Part shown: positions 33,733 to 41,463 of the stretch, in pieces
How the letters are laid out: each line of letters opens with the position of its first letter
Numbering within the stretch: position 1 is the first letter of the stretch
Assembly: GCF_001420995.1 (NCBI RefSeq)
Contig: NZ_CP012184.1
Location: 728,501 to 792,500, forward strand
Reading direction: 5' to 3'
Length of the DNA stretch: 64,000 nt
Origin: Pseudonocardia sp. EC080619-01
GTDB taxonomy: Bacteria > Actinomycetota > Actinomycetes > Mycobacteriales > Pseudonocardiaceae
The notes under the pieces: generated by a model
The model's input: only the letters and a program-made list of their open reading frames with translations
Databases searched by the model: none
What the model was told of the DNA's origin: nothing
Translations under genes and position numbers: made by a program

Positions 33733-36115
33733 TGTCCCCCTCCGCACGTGCGTGGTCACTGTCGGACGCCACGGCCGGCGCCGCGGGTACCGGGTCCGCC
33801 GACCGGGAGCCGTCCGTCGCCGATCCCAGGACGACGGCGAGCCGGGCGCGCTGCAGCTGCGCGAGGCGGCCGAGGTCGTCGATGACGCCCGTCACCTCGT
33901 CCCGCCACATCCGGCGGCGCTCACCGAGATCGGCCGCCCCGTCGCCCGCGTCGGTGAGCAGGCCCCGGTTGCCCGCCTGCCGCACCGCGGTGGCGTAGAG
34001 CTCGCGGGACACCGAGTCGGCCCGGTCCAGCCGGTGCTGCAGGAGCATCTGGCCGCCGACGCCGAGGCACTCCTCGAGGAACGGCCCCTCTTCGGTCAGC
34101 GCCTCGTCGTCCCGCGCGGCGAGCCGGTCGGCGACGACGAGCTGGGCGTCCAGAAAGGAGCGGAGCACGCCCGGGGCGACGAGCAGCGGCGCCTGGCGCA
34201 GCGCGCCCCGCACGTCGGCCGGCGCCGCGGCACGCGAGCGCCAGTCCGGGTCGACGAGATCGAGCTCGTGCAGGATCTCGTCGCGGAACTCCCGGCGGGT
34301 CGAGAAGAAGAACTCGAACTTCAGCAGGTCCCGCAGCCGGGCCAGCTCCCGCCAGGCGACCTCGACGAGGTCCTCACCGTCGCCGGCGTCGCCGATGCGC
34401 AGCAGCGCCACCTCGAGCAACGCCCGGTTGAGCAGGTGGTGCAGCGTCCCGTTGCGGTAGAAGGCGGCCACGTGGTGGCGGCCCGAGCTGATCGAGAAGA
34501 CCGGCTCGGTGCCGTCTTCGAAGATCGTCACGACGCCGGCCTCGGCCAGCCGGTCGAGCGTCATCCGCAGGCCGTGCCGGGTGCGCAGCTCGGCGATCGG
34601 GACGGGGACGCCGCGCGACTCCAGGTAGTCGGCCAGCGGCGCGACGACATCCCGGACCTGCTGCAGGGTCAGTGCCCGGTCCCGCGCCGAGAGCAGCGCG
34701 AAGGTCGCCAGCGACGTCGCGGTGGCCGGGGTGACCCGGTTGATCCCGGCGCACACCCGGAAGGCGACCTTGTCCAGCTGCGCGGACCCCTCGCCGGCGT
34801 CGGAGAGTGCCTGCCGCAGCCCGATCGGCTCGGCGAACCGGACCCGCGCTGTACCGATGTGCCGGCGCTGGTCGCGGAAGTAGTGGTAGAGCCAGCCCAG
34901 GCCCTCGGCCTTCTTCTCGCCGCCGCGCTGCTCGGCGGCCATCGCGCCGACCTCGTGCAGCTGGTCGTAGGCGATCGACACCGGCACGAGCACGGCGTCG
35001 AGCTCCGGGCGGTCCTCGATCGCCGAGACGAGGTAGCGGAGCAGGCCGATCCGCGGCTTGCGGAGCTTGCCGGTGCGGCTGCGGCCGCCCTCGATGTACC
35101 ACTCGAGGTTGAACCGCTTGGCGAGCAGGTGCCCCAGGTACTCCTGGATCGCCGCCTTGTAGACGGTGTCGCCGCCGAAGCTGCGGCGGATGAACACGAC
35201 GCCCGCGCGCCGGCCGAGCGCCCCCATCGGCCAGAACGACAGGTTGTTGCCGCCGAGCACGTGGTTGCGGGGGAAGTTGCGGTCGTGCAGCACCTCGGCG
35301 AAGAGCAGCGGGTCGGCGTACGAGCGGTGGCTGGGCAGGAACACCAGCGCGTGCTCCTTGTTGAGCTCGCGCAGCCGCTCCAGGCCCGACTCGTCGACCT
35401 GGACGTCCCAGGCCCGGGAGTGCATCGGCCCCATCATCGCCCGGAAGACGTCGATCGCCGGCGGGCTCTGCACCGCGGCCATCTCGTGCAGGCACGACTC
35501 GAGCCGGCGCTCGATCTCGGGGGCCGGCTGCCCGGTCCGGCGCGCGAGCCGCTCGACGAGCGCCGGGAACCGGGTCGACGAGGTGATCTGCTCGACCATC
35601 CGGCGCGGCACCTTGTACCGGTCACCCAGCACGCGTCGTTCGGCCCGGTCGCACGCCAGGACGGCCTGGCGGGCGACGAACCGCGCGAAGCCGTGCGACC
35701 CCGGCCGCCCGTTCTCCTGCGCGACGAACCGGGAGACCAGGTCGGCGACGGTCGCGGGCTCCCCCGCGACGACGCGCGCGGCGTCCGGCCGGTGCCGGGC
35801 CATCGACGGGTGCAGCGGCGACCACGCCATCCGCATGACGGCGGTGGTCGCCAGCCCGGCGAGCTTGCGGACCGCCCCCGGCTCGTCGGACTCCGGGGTC
35901 ACCCAGGTGACCCGGGCCGGGACGATCACGGTGGCGTCGTCGGAGTGCAGCGACTCCCCGAGCGCGGACGGGACGTCGGACCCCACGCCGAGGGGCACGA
36001 CGACCGAGCCGGGATGGTGCTCCTCGGCCCAGCGCCGCAGGATCGTGCGCTCGGTGTGCGACCGCGACTGGGCCACCACCACCTCACGGGTGCCGCTCGG
36101 TCCGTCCGTCGTCAT
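33716..36115 (-). CDS. plsB: Glycerol-3-phosphate 1-O-acyltransferase
   Basis: A 799-residue PlsB-type acyltransferase, which acylates position 1 of glycerol-3-phosphate. The catalytic block LPSHRSYADPLL contains HxxxxD (His263, Asp268). Further motifs are GALGRRAGVVFIRRSFGGDTVYK, EWYIEGGRSRTGKLRKPRIGLL and VPVSIAYDQLHEVGAM. The C-terminal 300 residues are less conserved, as in other actinobacterial PlsB proteins, and end with a Pro/Ala-rich tail. It is the first gene of the four-gene acyl-lipid operon. The start ATG at 36115 is supported by the length; no strong ribosome site is visible. Confidence 0.9.
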   Translation of the reverse strand: MTTDGPSGTREVVVAQSRSHTERTILRRWAEEHHPGSVVVPLGVGSDVPSALGESLHSDDATVIVPARVTWVTPESDEPGAVRKLAGLATTAVMRMAWSPLHPSMARHRPDAARVVAGEPATVADLVSRFVAQENGRPGSHGFARFVARQAVLACDRAERRVLGDRYKVPRRMVEQITSSTRFPALVERLARRTGQPAPEIERRLESCLHEMAAVQSPPAIDVFRAMMGPMHSRAWDVQVDESGLERLRELNKEHALVFLPSHRSYADPLLFAEVLHDRNFPRNHVLGGNNLSFWPMGALGRRAGVVFIRRSFGGDTVYKAAIQEYLGHLLAKRFNLEWYIEGGRSRTGKLRKPRIGLLRYLVSAIEDRPELDAVLVPVSIAYDQLHEVGAMAAEQRGGEKKAEGLGWLYHYFRDQRRHIGTARVRFAEPIGLRQALSDAGEGSAQLDKVAFRVCAGINRVTPATATSLATFALLSARDRALTLQQVRDVVAPLADYLESRGVPVPIAELRTRHGLRMTLDRLAEAGVVTIFEDGTEPVFSISSGRHHVAAFYRNGTLHHLLNRALLEVALLRIGDAGDGEDLVEVAWRELARLRDLLKFEFFFSTRREFRDEILHELDLVDPDWRSRAAAPADVRGALRQAPLLVAPGVLRSFLDAQLVVADRLAARDDEALTEEGPFLEECLGVGGQMLLQHRLDRADSVSRELYATAVRQAGNRGLLTDAGDGAADLGERRRMWRDEVTGVIDDLGRLAQLQRARLAVVLGSATDGSRSADPVPAAPAVASDSDHARAEGDSGVAS

Positions 36116-36211
36116 GGAACCCCCGTTCGGACCGCCGCCGCACCGCGGCGTCGTGGGGACCCAACGTAGTTACCGATGAGTTCGGGAACAACAGGGACAC
36201 GGCCCGGGGCC

Positions 36212-37609
36212 TCAGCCGACCAGCGACCACGCCTCGGTGAGGGTGTGCCGCAGGATCTGCTCCATCTCGTCGAACTCGGCCTGCCCGGCGACCAGCGGCG
36301 GGGCGAGCTGCACGACGACGTCGCCGCGGTCGTCGGGACGGCAGTAGAGCCCGTTGTCCAGCAGCGCGCCGGGCAGGAACTGCTTGACCAGCCGCTCCCG
36401 CTCCCCCGCGTCGAAGGTCTCCCGGGTCTGCCGGTCCTTGACCAGCTCGATCGCCCAGAAGTAGCCGTCGCCACGGACGTCACCGACGATCGGCAGGTCC
36501 AGCAGCCTGCGCAGGGTGGTCTCGAACCCCGCGGCGTTGCCGAGGACCCGGCCGTAGAGGTCCTCGCGTTCCATCAGGTCGAGGTTCGCGAGCGCGACGG
36601 CGGCCGAGACCGGATGCCCGCCCCAGGTGTAGCCGTGCGGGAACGTGACCCCCGGGGCCAGGAACGGCTCCATCACCCGGTCCGAGGCGATCATCGCGCC
36701 GAGCGGGCCGTAACCCGACGTCATGCCCTTGGCGCAGGTGACGATGTCGGGGGTGAGCCCGAACTTCGCGCAGGCGAACGGGTGCCCCTGCCTGCCGAAG
36801 GCGTTGATCACCTCGTCGGAGACCAGCAGCACGTCGTGGCGGTCGCAGATCTCCCGCAGCCGCGCGAAGTACGACGGCGGCGCGGTCAGGCAGCCGCCGG
36901 AGTTCTGCACCGGCTCGACGACGACGGCCGCGACCGTGTCGGCGCCCTCGAAGAGGATCGCCTCCTCGACCCGGTCCGCGGCCCAGCGGCCCAGCGCCTC
37001 GGCGTCGCCGTCGAACTCGGGGTGCCGGTAGAGGTTGGTGTTCGGCACCCGGAACCCGCCGGGCGCGAGCGGCTCGAAGTCCTTCTTCATCGCCGGCAGG
37101 CCGGTGATCGCCAGCGCCCCGTGGGTGGTGCCGTGGTACGCGGTCGCCCGGCTGATCACCTTGTGCTTGGCGGGCCTGCCGAGCAGCGTGAAGTACTGCT
37201 TGGCGACCTTCCAGGCGCTCTCCACGGCCTCCCCGCCGCCGGAGGTGAAGAAGACCCGGTTCAGGTCCCCGGGTGCCAGGTGGGCGAGCCGCTCGGCCAG
37301 CTCCGCGGCGGGCGGGGTGGTGTAGCCCCACACCGGGAAGTACGCCAGCTCCGACGCCTGCCGCGCCGCCACCTCGGCGAGCTCGCGACGACCGTGACCG
37401 GCCTGGACCACGAACAGGCCGGCCAGACCGTCGAGGATCCGCCTGCCCCGGTCGTCCCACAGGTGCACACCCTCGCCCCGGGTGATCACCGGGACCGGGT
37501 TCGCCCCGTCCCGGCCGTGCATCCGGGCGAAGTGCATCCACAGGTGCCGGCCCGCCGACCGGGCGGCCTGCGACGTCCCGGTGGCGGTGGGGTCCTCGAG
37601 TGCGGTCAT
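36212..37609 (-). CDS. Class III PLP-dependent aminotransferase
   Basis: A 465-residue omega-/aspartate-type aminotransferase. GRRILDGLAGLFVVQAGHGRRELAEVAARQASELAYFPVWGYTTPPAAELAERLA and VFFTSGGGEAVESAWKVAKQY are standard. ISRATAYHGTTHGALAITG, VVVEPVQNSGGC, and LLVSDEVINAFGR supply the cofactor-binding Asp. The PLP lysine is in VTCAKGMTSGYGPLGAMI. It moves an amino group between an omega-amino compound and pyruvate or 2-oxoglutarate; the true donor is unknown. Catabolism of putrescine- or beta-alanine-like amines is likely. The ATG at 37609 follows AAGGAGCGCCCC. Confidence 0.9.
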   Translation of the reverse strand: MTALEDPTATGTSQAARSAGRHLWMHFARMHGRDGANPVPVITRGEGVHLWDDRGRRILDGLAGLFVVQAGHGRRELAEVAARQASELAYFPVWGYTTPPAAELAERLAHLAPGDLNRVFFTSGGGEAVESAWKVAKQYFTLLGRPAKHKVISRATAYHGTTHGALAITGLPAMKKDFEPLAPGGFRVPNTNLYRHPEFDGDAEALGRWAADRVEEAILFEGADTVAAVVVEPVQNSGGCLTAPPSYFARLREICDRHDVLLVSDEVINAFGRQGHPFACAKFGLTPDIVTCAKGMTSGYGPLGAMIASDRVMEPFLAPGVTFPHGYTWGGHPVSAAVALANLDLMEREDLYGRVLGNAAGFETTLRRLLDLPIVGDVRGDGYFWAIELVKDRQTRETFDAGERERLVKQFLPGALLDNGLYCRPDDRGDVVVQLAPPLVAGQAEFDEMEQILRHTLTEAWSLVG

Positions 37610-37675
37610 GGGGCGCTCCTTGCTCCGCGGGGGACGCGGGTCCCGGCGTCCGTGGGCCGCGGGCAAGCATACGAG

Positions 37676-37697
37676 CCGGGCGGCCCGCGCCGCCCGG
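37676..37697. terminator. Hairpin between methyltransferase and aminotransferase
   Basis: An 8-bp stem CCGGGCGG / CCGCCCGG closes a 6-base loop, starting 9 bases past the methyltransferase stop. It probably ends leftward transcription before the aminotransferase gene. Confidence 0.55.
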
Positions 37698-37705
37698 CCG
37701 CGGGA

Positions 37706-38572
37706 TCACCCGAGGTCGGCAGAGAGGAGCTCCACCTGCCCCATCGAGGCCGCGACGGCACCGTCGAGCGGGCGGCCGTAGCCGGCGGCGACGTCGGCGG
37801 CCCGCCGCGACCCGACCGTCCAGCCGTGCCGCTGCAGCCACTCGACCGGGCCCTCGCTGCGCGGCTCGTCGAAGAAGAGCTCGCGGACGTCGGTGCCGAG
37901 CATCCGCTCGGAGAGAGCGCGGAAGTGCGGGTCGGACACGATCCGGTCGATCGAGACGCCGAAGTGCTCGACGGCGATCCGGCTGCCCGGCGCGGACAAC
38001 GCGTGGACCCGCTCGAACAGGAGCCGTTCGGCGTCGGCGGGCAGGTACGGCAGCAGTCCCTCGGCCAGCCACGCCGTCGGGCGCGCCGGGTCGAACCCGG
38101 CCTCGGTCAGCGCGAGCGGCCAGTCGTGCCGCAGGTCCACCGGGACGGTCTCCCGCCGCGCAGTGGGTGCCCGGCCGGCGTCGGCGATCACGCCGTCCTT
38201 GAAGGCCAGGACGCGCGGCTGATCGACCTCGAAGACGGTCGTCCCGGACGGCCAGTCGAGCCGCAGTGCGCGGGCGTCCAGGCCGGCGGCGAGCAGCACG
38301 ACCTGGCCGGTCCCCGCGCCGCGCAGGGCCTCGTCGAAGAACCGGGACCGGACGCCCTGGTAGGTGGCCTGCAGGCGCCACAGCTCGTCGGGGTCCTGCG
38401 GGTCGCCCTGGATGTCGACGCCGTGCCCCGCGGCGTCGACGAACGCCTGGGCGAGCGGATCGTCCACGAGCCGGTCCGTGCGGCGGGTCTCGGTGGCCCG
38501 CCCGGCGGCGACCGCGAGAGCGGTCGCGCCCACGCTGCTGGTGATGTCCCACTGATCGTCGGCGGTACGCAT
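37706..38572 (-). CDS. Class I SAM-dependent methyltransferase (TIGR00027 type)
   Basis: A 288-residue methyltransferase of the leucine carboxyl methyltransferase-like group common in mycobacteria and relatives. MRTADDQWDITSSVGATALAVAAGRATETRRTDRLVDDPLAQAFVDAAG is the family start, so I begin at the ATG 38572. VVLLAAGLDARALRLDWPSGTTVFEVDQPRVLAFKDGVI contains the SAM-binding glycine loop and acidic residue. AWLAEGLLPYLPADAERLLFERVHALSAPGSRIAVEHFG is the usual central block. The target is unknown. A further upstream ATG would add 10 residues. Confidence 0.85.
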   Translation of the reverse strand: MRTADDQWDITSSVGATALAVAAGRATETRRTDRLVDDPLAQAFVDAAGHGVDIQGDPQDPDELWRLQATYQGVRSRFFDEALRGAGTGQVVLLAAGLDARALRLDWPSGTTVFEVDQPRVLAFKDGVIADAGRAPTARRETVPVDLRHDWPLALTEAGFDPARPTAWLAEGLLPYLPADAERLLFERVHALSAPGSRIAVEHFGVSIDRIVSDPHFRALSERMLGTDVRELFFDEPRSEGPVEWLQRHGWTVGSRRAADVAAGYGRPLDGAVAASMGQVELLSADLG

Positions 38573-38720
38573 GACGATCACCGTACGACGGTTCATTAGC
38601 ATTGCTCAGGTCAGCGCGTGATGATCACTCACGTGGCGGAGGACGTACCGGACACCCGGTCCCATAGCCGTCGGGCGCGGTGACCCGTAACACACCCCGG
38701 GGGCGGCCCGAGTCCACGCG

Positions 38721-39272
38721 ATGGACCTCCGCCGGGTCACCGGGTACATCGCGCTGGGCCTCCTCGCGCTCTACCTGCTGTGGCTGCTCTCGCGGACCGC
38801 CCCGGAGCTGCGCAAGAGCACCCGGGGCCGTCGTCTGCGGGCCCAGGTGCTGTCCGTGCGGCTGTGCGCGGTGGCGCTGGCCGGACTGTTCGTGGGGCTC
38901 GTCCACTTCTGGGCCACCGCGTGGTGGCAGGTGATCGTCGCGGTGCCGGTCACCTTCGCGCTGGCGACCGGGCTGCGCCGGATCCACCGGAAGCTGGTCG
39001 CGCTGCCCCGGCACCGCGTGCCGCTCGCCCAGCGGGTCCGGCGCACCGGGCACTTCCAGGTGATCCGCGAGCCCGGCTCGTCCGGGCCGCACCGGCACGC
39101 GGCGGGCGAGCTCGGGACGGCACCGTTCGTGGTGCCCGGCGCGGAGCCGGACACCGCCGTCCCGCCCGACGCGCCGGACGGTGGGTCCCTGTTCGACGTG
39201 GCCCCCGTCGACGCGGTCCCGCCCGCGGAACCCGACGACCCGGGCCGGTCGCGGCCCGGGTCCGGGTACTGA
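38721..39272 (+). CDS. Membrane protein with a Pro/Asp-rich tail
   Basis: A 183-residue protein with about three hydrophobic segments (GYIALGLLALYLLWLL; VRLCAVALAGLFVGLVHFWA; WQVIVAVPVTFALATGL), then a soluble tail rich in Pro, Ala, Asp and Gly (DTAVPPDAPDGGSLFDVAPVDA). No catalytic motif is visible and I cannot assign a family. It starts MDLRRVTGYIAL at the ATG 38721. It is divergent from the methyltransferase and convergent with the glycosyltransferase. Confidence 0.55.
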   Translation: MDLRRVTGYIALGLLALYLLWLLSRTAPELRKSTRGRRLRAQVLSVRLCAVALAGLFVGLVHFWATAWWQVIVAVPVTFALATGLRRIHRKLVALPRHRVPLAQRVRRTGHFQVIREPGSSGPHRHAAGELGTAPFVVPGAEPDTAVPPDAPDGGSLFDVAPVDAVPPAEPDDPGRSRPGSGY

Positions 39273-39287
39273 GGACGCCGGCCCGGA

Positions 39288-40457
39288 TCAGCCCGTGGCG
39301 CCCACCGGCTCCTGCCGCTCCGCCCCGGCCCCGGCTTCCGCGGGGTCCTCGGACTCCGCGGCGTCCGGGAGGTCGGCGGGATCGGCATCGCCCGCGGTCT
39401 CCGGCGTCGCGGCGCGCCCCTCCAGCAGCTCGGTGTAGACCCCGGTGAGTGCGTCCGCGATCCGGGACCGGTCGAAGCGCGACACCGCCCGGTCCCGGCC
39501 GGCGATGCCGAAGCCGGTCCGCAGCCCGTCGTCGGCGAGGATCTCGCGCACCGCCACCGCCAGGTCGTCGACGCGGCCGGGCCGGACGTGCAGTCCGGTC
39601 ACGCCGTCGACGACCGCGTCGCGCAGACCACCGACGCCGGCGGCGACCACGGGCCGCGAGCACGCCATGGCCTGCAGCACGGGGGCGACCGGGACGTCGT
39701 GCCCGGGGGCGGCCACGACGACGTCCGCCGAGCGCAGCAGCCGCGGCACCGTCGCGGCACCGACCGGGCCGAGGAACCGGACGCGCCCGGCGACCCCCAC
39801 CGACTCCGCGACGGCGAACAACCGCGCGCGGTCCGCGTCGTCGCCGGTGGCGCCGCCGCCGACGAGCAGCTCCGCACCCGGCACCCGGGCCAGTGCGCGG
39901 ATCGCCGCACCCGCCCCCGCACCGTCGGCCAGCGACCCGAGCGTGACGATCCGCGGGTGCTCGTCCCGGCGCAGGGCAGGCCCCTCCGGGGTGAAGACGT
40001 CGGTGTCGACGCAGGCCGGGACGGTGCGCAGCACCGCCCGCGGGACGCCGAGACGCAGCAACGCGGTGTGCTGGTCCTCGCTGGCCGCCAGCACCCGGGC
40101 GCGGCCGACCGGCAGCGGGTCGTCGTCGGCGCCGGACCGGGCGGGGACACCGGCCGGGTAGGACAGGACGACCGGGAGACCGGTCGTCCCCGCGGCCCGG
40201 GCGGCGGCCGGGCCGACGGCGTGCACCAGCTCGGGCGGGTCGTCCGCCCAGACGGACGCGAGGCCGTCGGTGAGCGTGGCCGGGGTGAGGGTGTCGACCC
40301 GCAGGTCGCCCGGGCCGTCCGGCCGGACGAGGGCGGGGTCGTCGGGGAGGTCGGTGACGACGCGGATCCGGTGGCCGGCCGCGGCCAGCGCCGCCGCGAC
40401 GAGACCGGTGCCGCAGTCCTCCGGCACCTCGGGGGTTCGGACGATGGCGATACGCAA
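39288..40457 (-). CDS. Glycosyltransferase, GT4-like (GT-B fold)
   Basis: A 389-residue GT-B glycosyltransferase, probably family 4. The start TTG 40457 is preceded by GGAGGCTGCC, an unusually good ribosome site for a TTG start. MRIAIVRTPEVPEDCGTGLVAAALAAAGHRIRVVT is the standard N-terminal Rossmann. TLGSLADGAGAGAAIRALARVPGAELLVGGG and the donor-site VAPVLQAMACSRPVVAAGVGGLRDAVVDGVTGLHVRPG (EPxxxE-like region altered to PVAPVLQAMA) form the C-terminal domain. The tail is acidic. The acceptor, possibly a cell-wall or capsule sugar, is unknown. Confidence 0.8.
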   Translation of the reverse strand: MRIAIVRTPEVPEDCGTGLVAAALAAAGHRIRVVTDLPDDPALVRPDGPGDLRVDTLTPATLTDGLASVWADDPPELVHAVGPAAARAAGTTGLPVVLSYPAGVPARSGADDDPLPVGRARVLAASEDQHTALLRLGVPRAVLRTVPACVDTDVFTPEGPALRRDEHPRIVTLGSLADGAGAGAAIRALARVPGAELLVGGGATGDDADRARLFAVAESVGVAGRVRFLGPVGAATVPRLLRSADVVVAAPGHDVPVAPVLQAMACSRPVVAAGVGGLRDAVVDGVTGLHVRPGRVDDLAVAVREILADDGLRTGFGIAGRDRAVSRFDRSRIADALTGVYTELLEGRAATPETAGDADPADLPDAAESEDPAEAGAGAERQEPVGATG

Positions 40458-40621
40458 GGCAGCCTCCTCGTCGTGCTCGCGATGCGGGCACGCGCAGGTG
40501 GCTCTACGCGTCGGACGGCCGACCCTACCCGTTCGAGCGGGCGGCGCCACCCGGCGCAGCGCGCATGCCCGCTCCCGGATCCGGGTACGCCCCCGACCGG
40601 ACGGACGACGAGAGGAGACGG

Positions 40622-40817
40622 ATGCGCCCCGACACCCCCTTCACCGAGGCCGACCCGACCGACGCACGGGAACAGCGCCTCGAGACCGATCCGGACCCGG
40701 CCGACGCCGAGACCGGCGGCGCCGTCCCGATGAGCACGTCGGAGGCCGACCCGGCCGACGTCGCCGAGCAGCAGCGCGACGCGGGCCGGGACGGCGACGA
40801 CTACTTACTACTTCTGA
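40622..40817 (+). pseudogene. Small acidic EADP-repeat protein, without its expected stop
   Basis: An ATG with GAGGAGACG upstream opens a frame of two imperfect repeats, FTEADPTDAREQRLETDPD and TSEADPADVAEQQRDAGRD. These resemble a family of short (about 50-70 residue) acidic actinobacterial proteins of unknown function. After GDDY the frame enters CTTACTACTTCTGA and does not stop in this frame; it runs on antisense to dedA to 41743. A shift of one base would end it at TGA 40815-40817. It is therefore either a damaged small gene or one overlapping dedA convergently. Confidence 0.4.
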
Positions 40818-41452
40818 GCGGAGGCCGTGGCCTCGATGGCGGCCCGGCGGGCGTCGGCACGGCGCCGGCGGACCCGCCAGGCCACGACCCCGGCCACGAC
40901 GACCACCGCGAGGACGATCCAGCCGAGCAGCCCGAAGGCGTGCTCGAACTCCTTCGCCGCCTCGCGCAGCAGGAACCCGGCGGTCACGTGCATCGCCGCC
41001 CACGCTGTCGCACCGACGGCGACGGCGGGCAGGAACCGCCGCAGCGGCAGCCCGGACGCACCGGCCGCGGCCGGCGTCATCGTGCGCACCACGGGCAGGA
41101 AGCGGGCGCACAGCACGGCCCAGGAGCCGTGTCGGCGCAGGGTGCGAGCGGCGTCGTCCCACGAGTCGCGGCCCATCCGACCGATCAGCCGGGACTCGCG
41201 CAGCCGGGACCCGAACCGTCGTCCGATCGCGTAGCCGATGGTGTCGCCACCGGCCGCCGCGACGGCGACGACGCCGGTGACCAGCACGGCCGCCGGCACG
41301 TCCGGGACGGCCATCGCCGCCGCGATCAGGACGGTCTCGCCGGGCAGGAGGAGGCCGACTCCGAGCGTGGTCTCCCCGAGCGTGACCAGGCCCGCGACGA
41401 GTACCACCACCCAGAGCGGCACGGACGTGAGGAACTCGATGATCTCGGAGAT
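40808..41452 (-). CDS. DedA-family membrane protein
   Basis: A 214-residue DedA/SNARE-associated family protein. VLVAGLVTLGETTLGVGLLLPGETVLIAAAMAV is the conserved first block with E and the G.LLPGE motif. GGDTIGYAIGRRFG, RFLPVVRTMTPAAAGASGLPLRRFLPAVAVGATAWAAMHVTAGFLL complete it. DedA proteins are half-transporters involved in membrane homeostasis, probably undecaprenyl- or other lipid flipping. There is no ATG, GTG or TTG at the natural N-terminus: a good GGAG lies 6 bases before ATC 41452 (ISEIIEFL), and the first ordinary start is GTG 41422. The stop of the LCP gene is 12 bases upstream, so the two are co-transcribed. Confidence 0.8.
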   Translation of the reverse strand: MSEIIEFLTSVPLWVVVLVAGLVTLGETTLGVGLLLPGETVLIAAAMAVPDVPAAVLVTGVVAVAAAGGDTIGYAIGRRFGSRLRESRLIGRMGRDSWDDAARTLRRHGSWAVLCARFLPVVRTMTPAAAGASGLPLRRFLPAVAVGATAWAAMHVTAGFLLREAAKEFEHAFGLLGWIVLAVVVVAGVVAWRVRRRRADARRAAIEATASAQK

Positions 41453-41463
41453 GGGAGGCTCCT

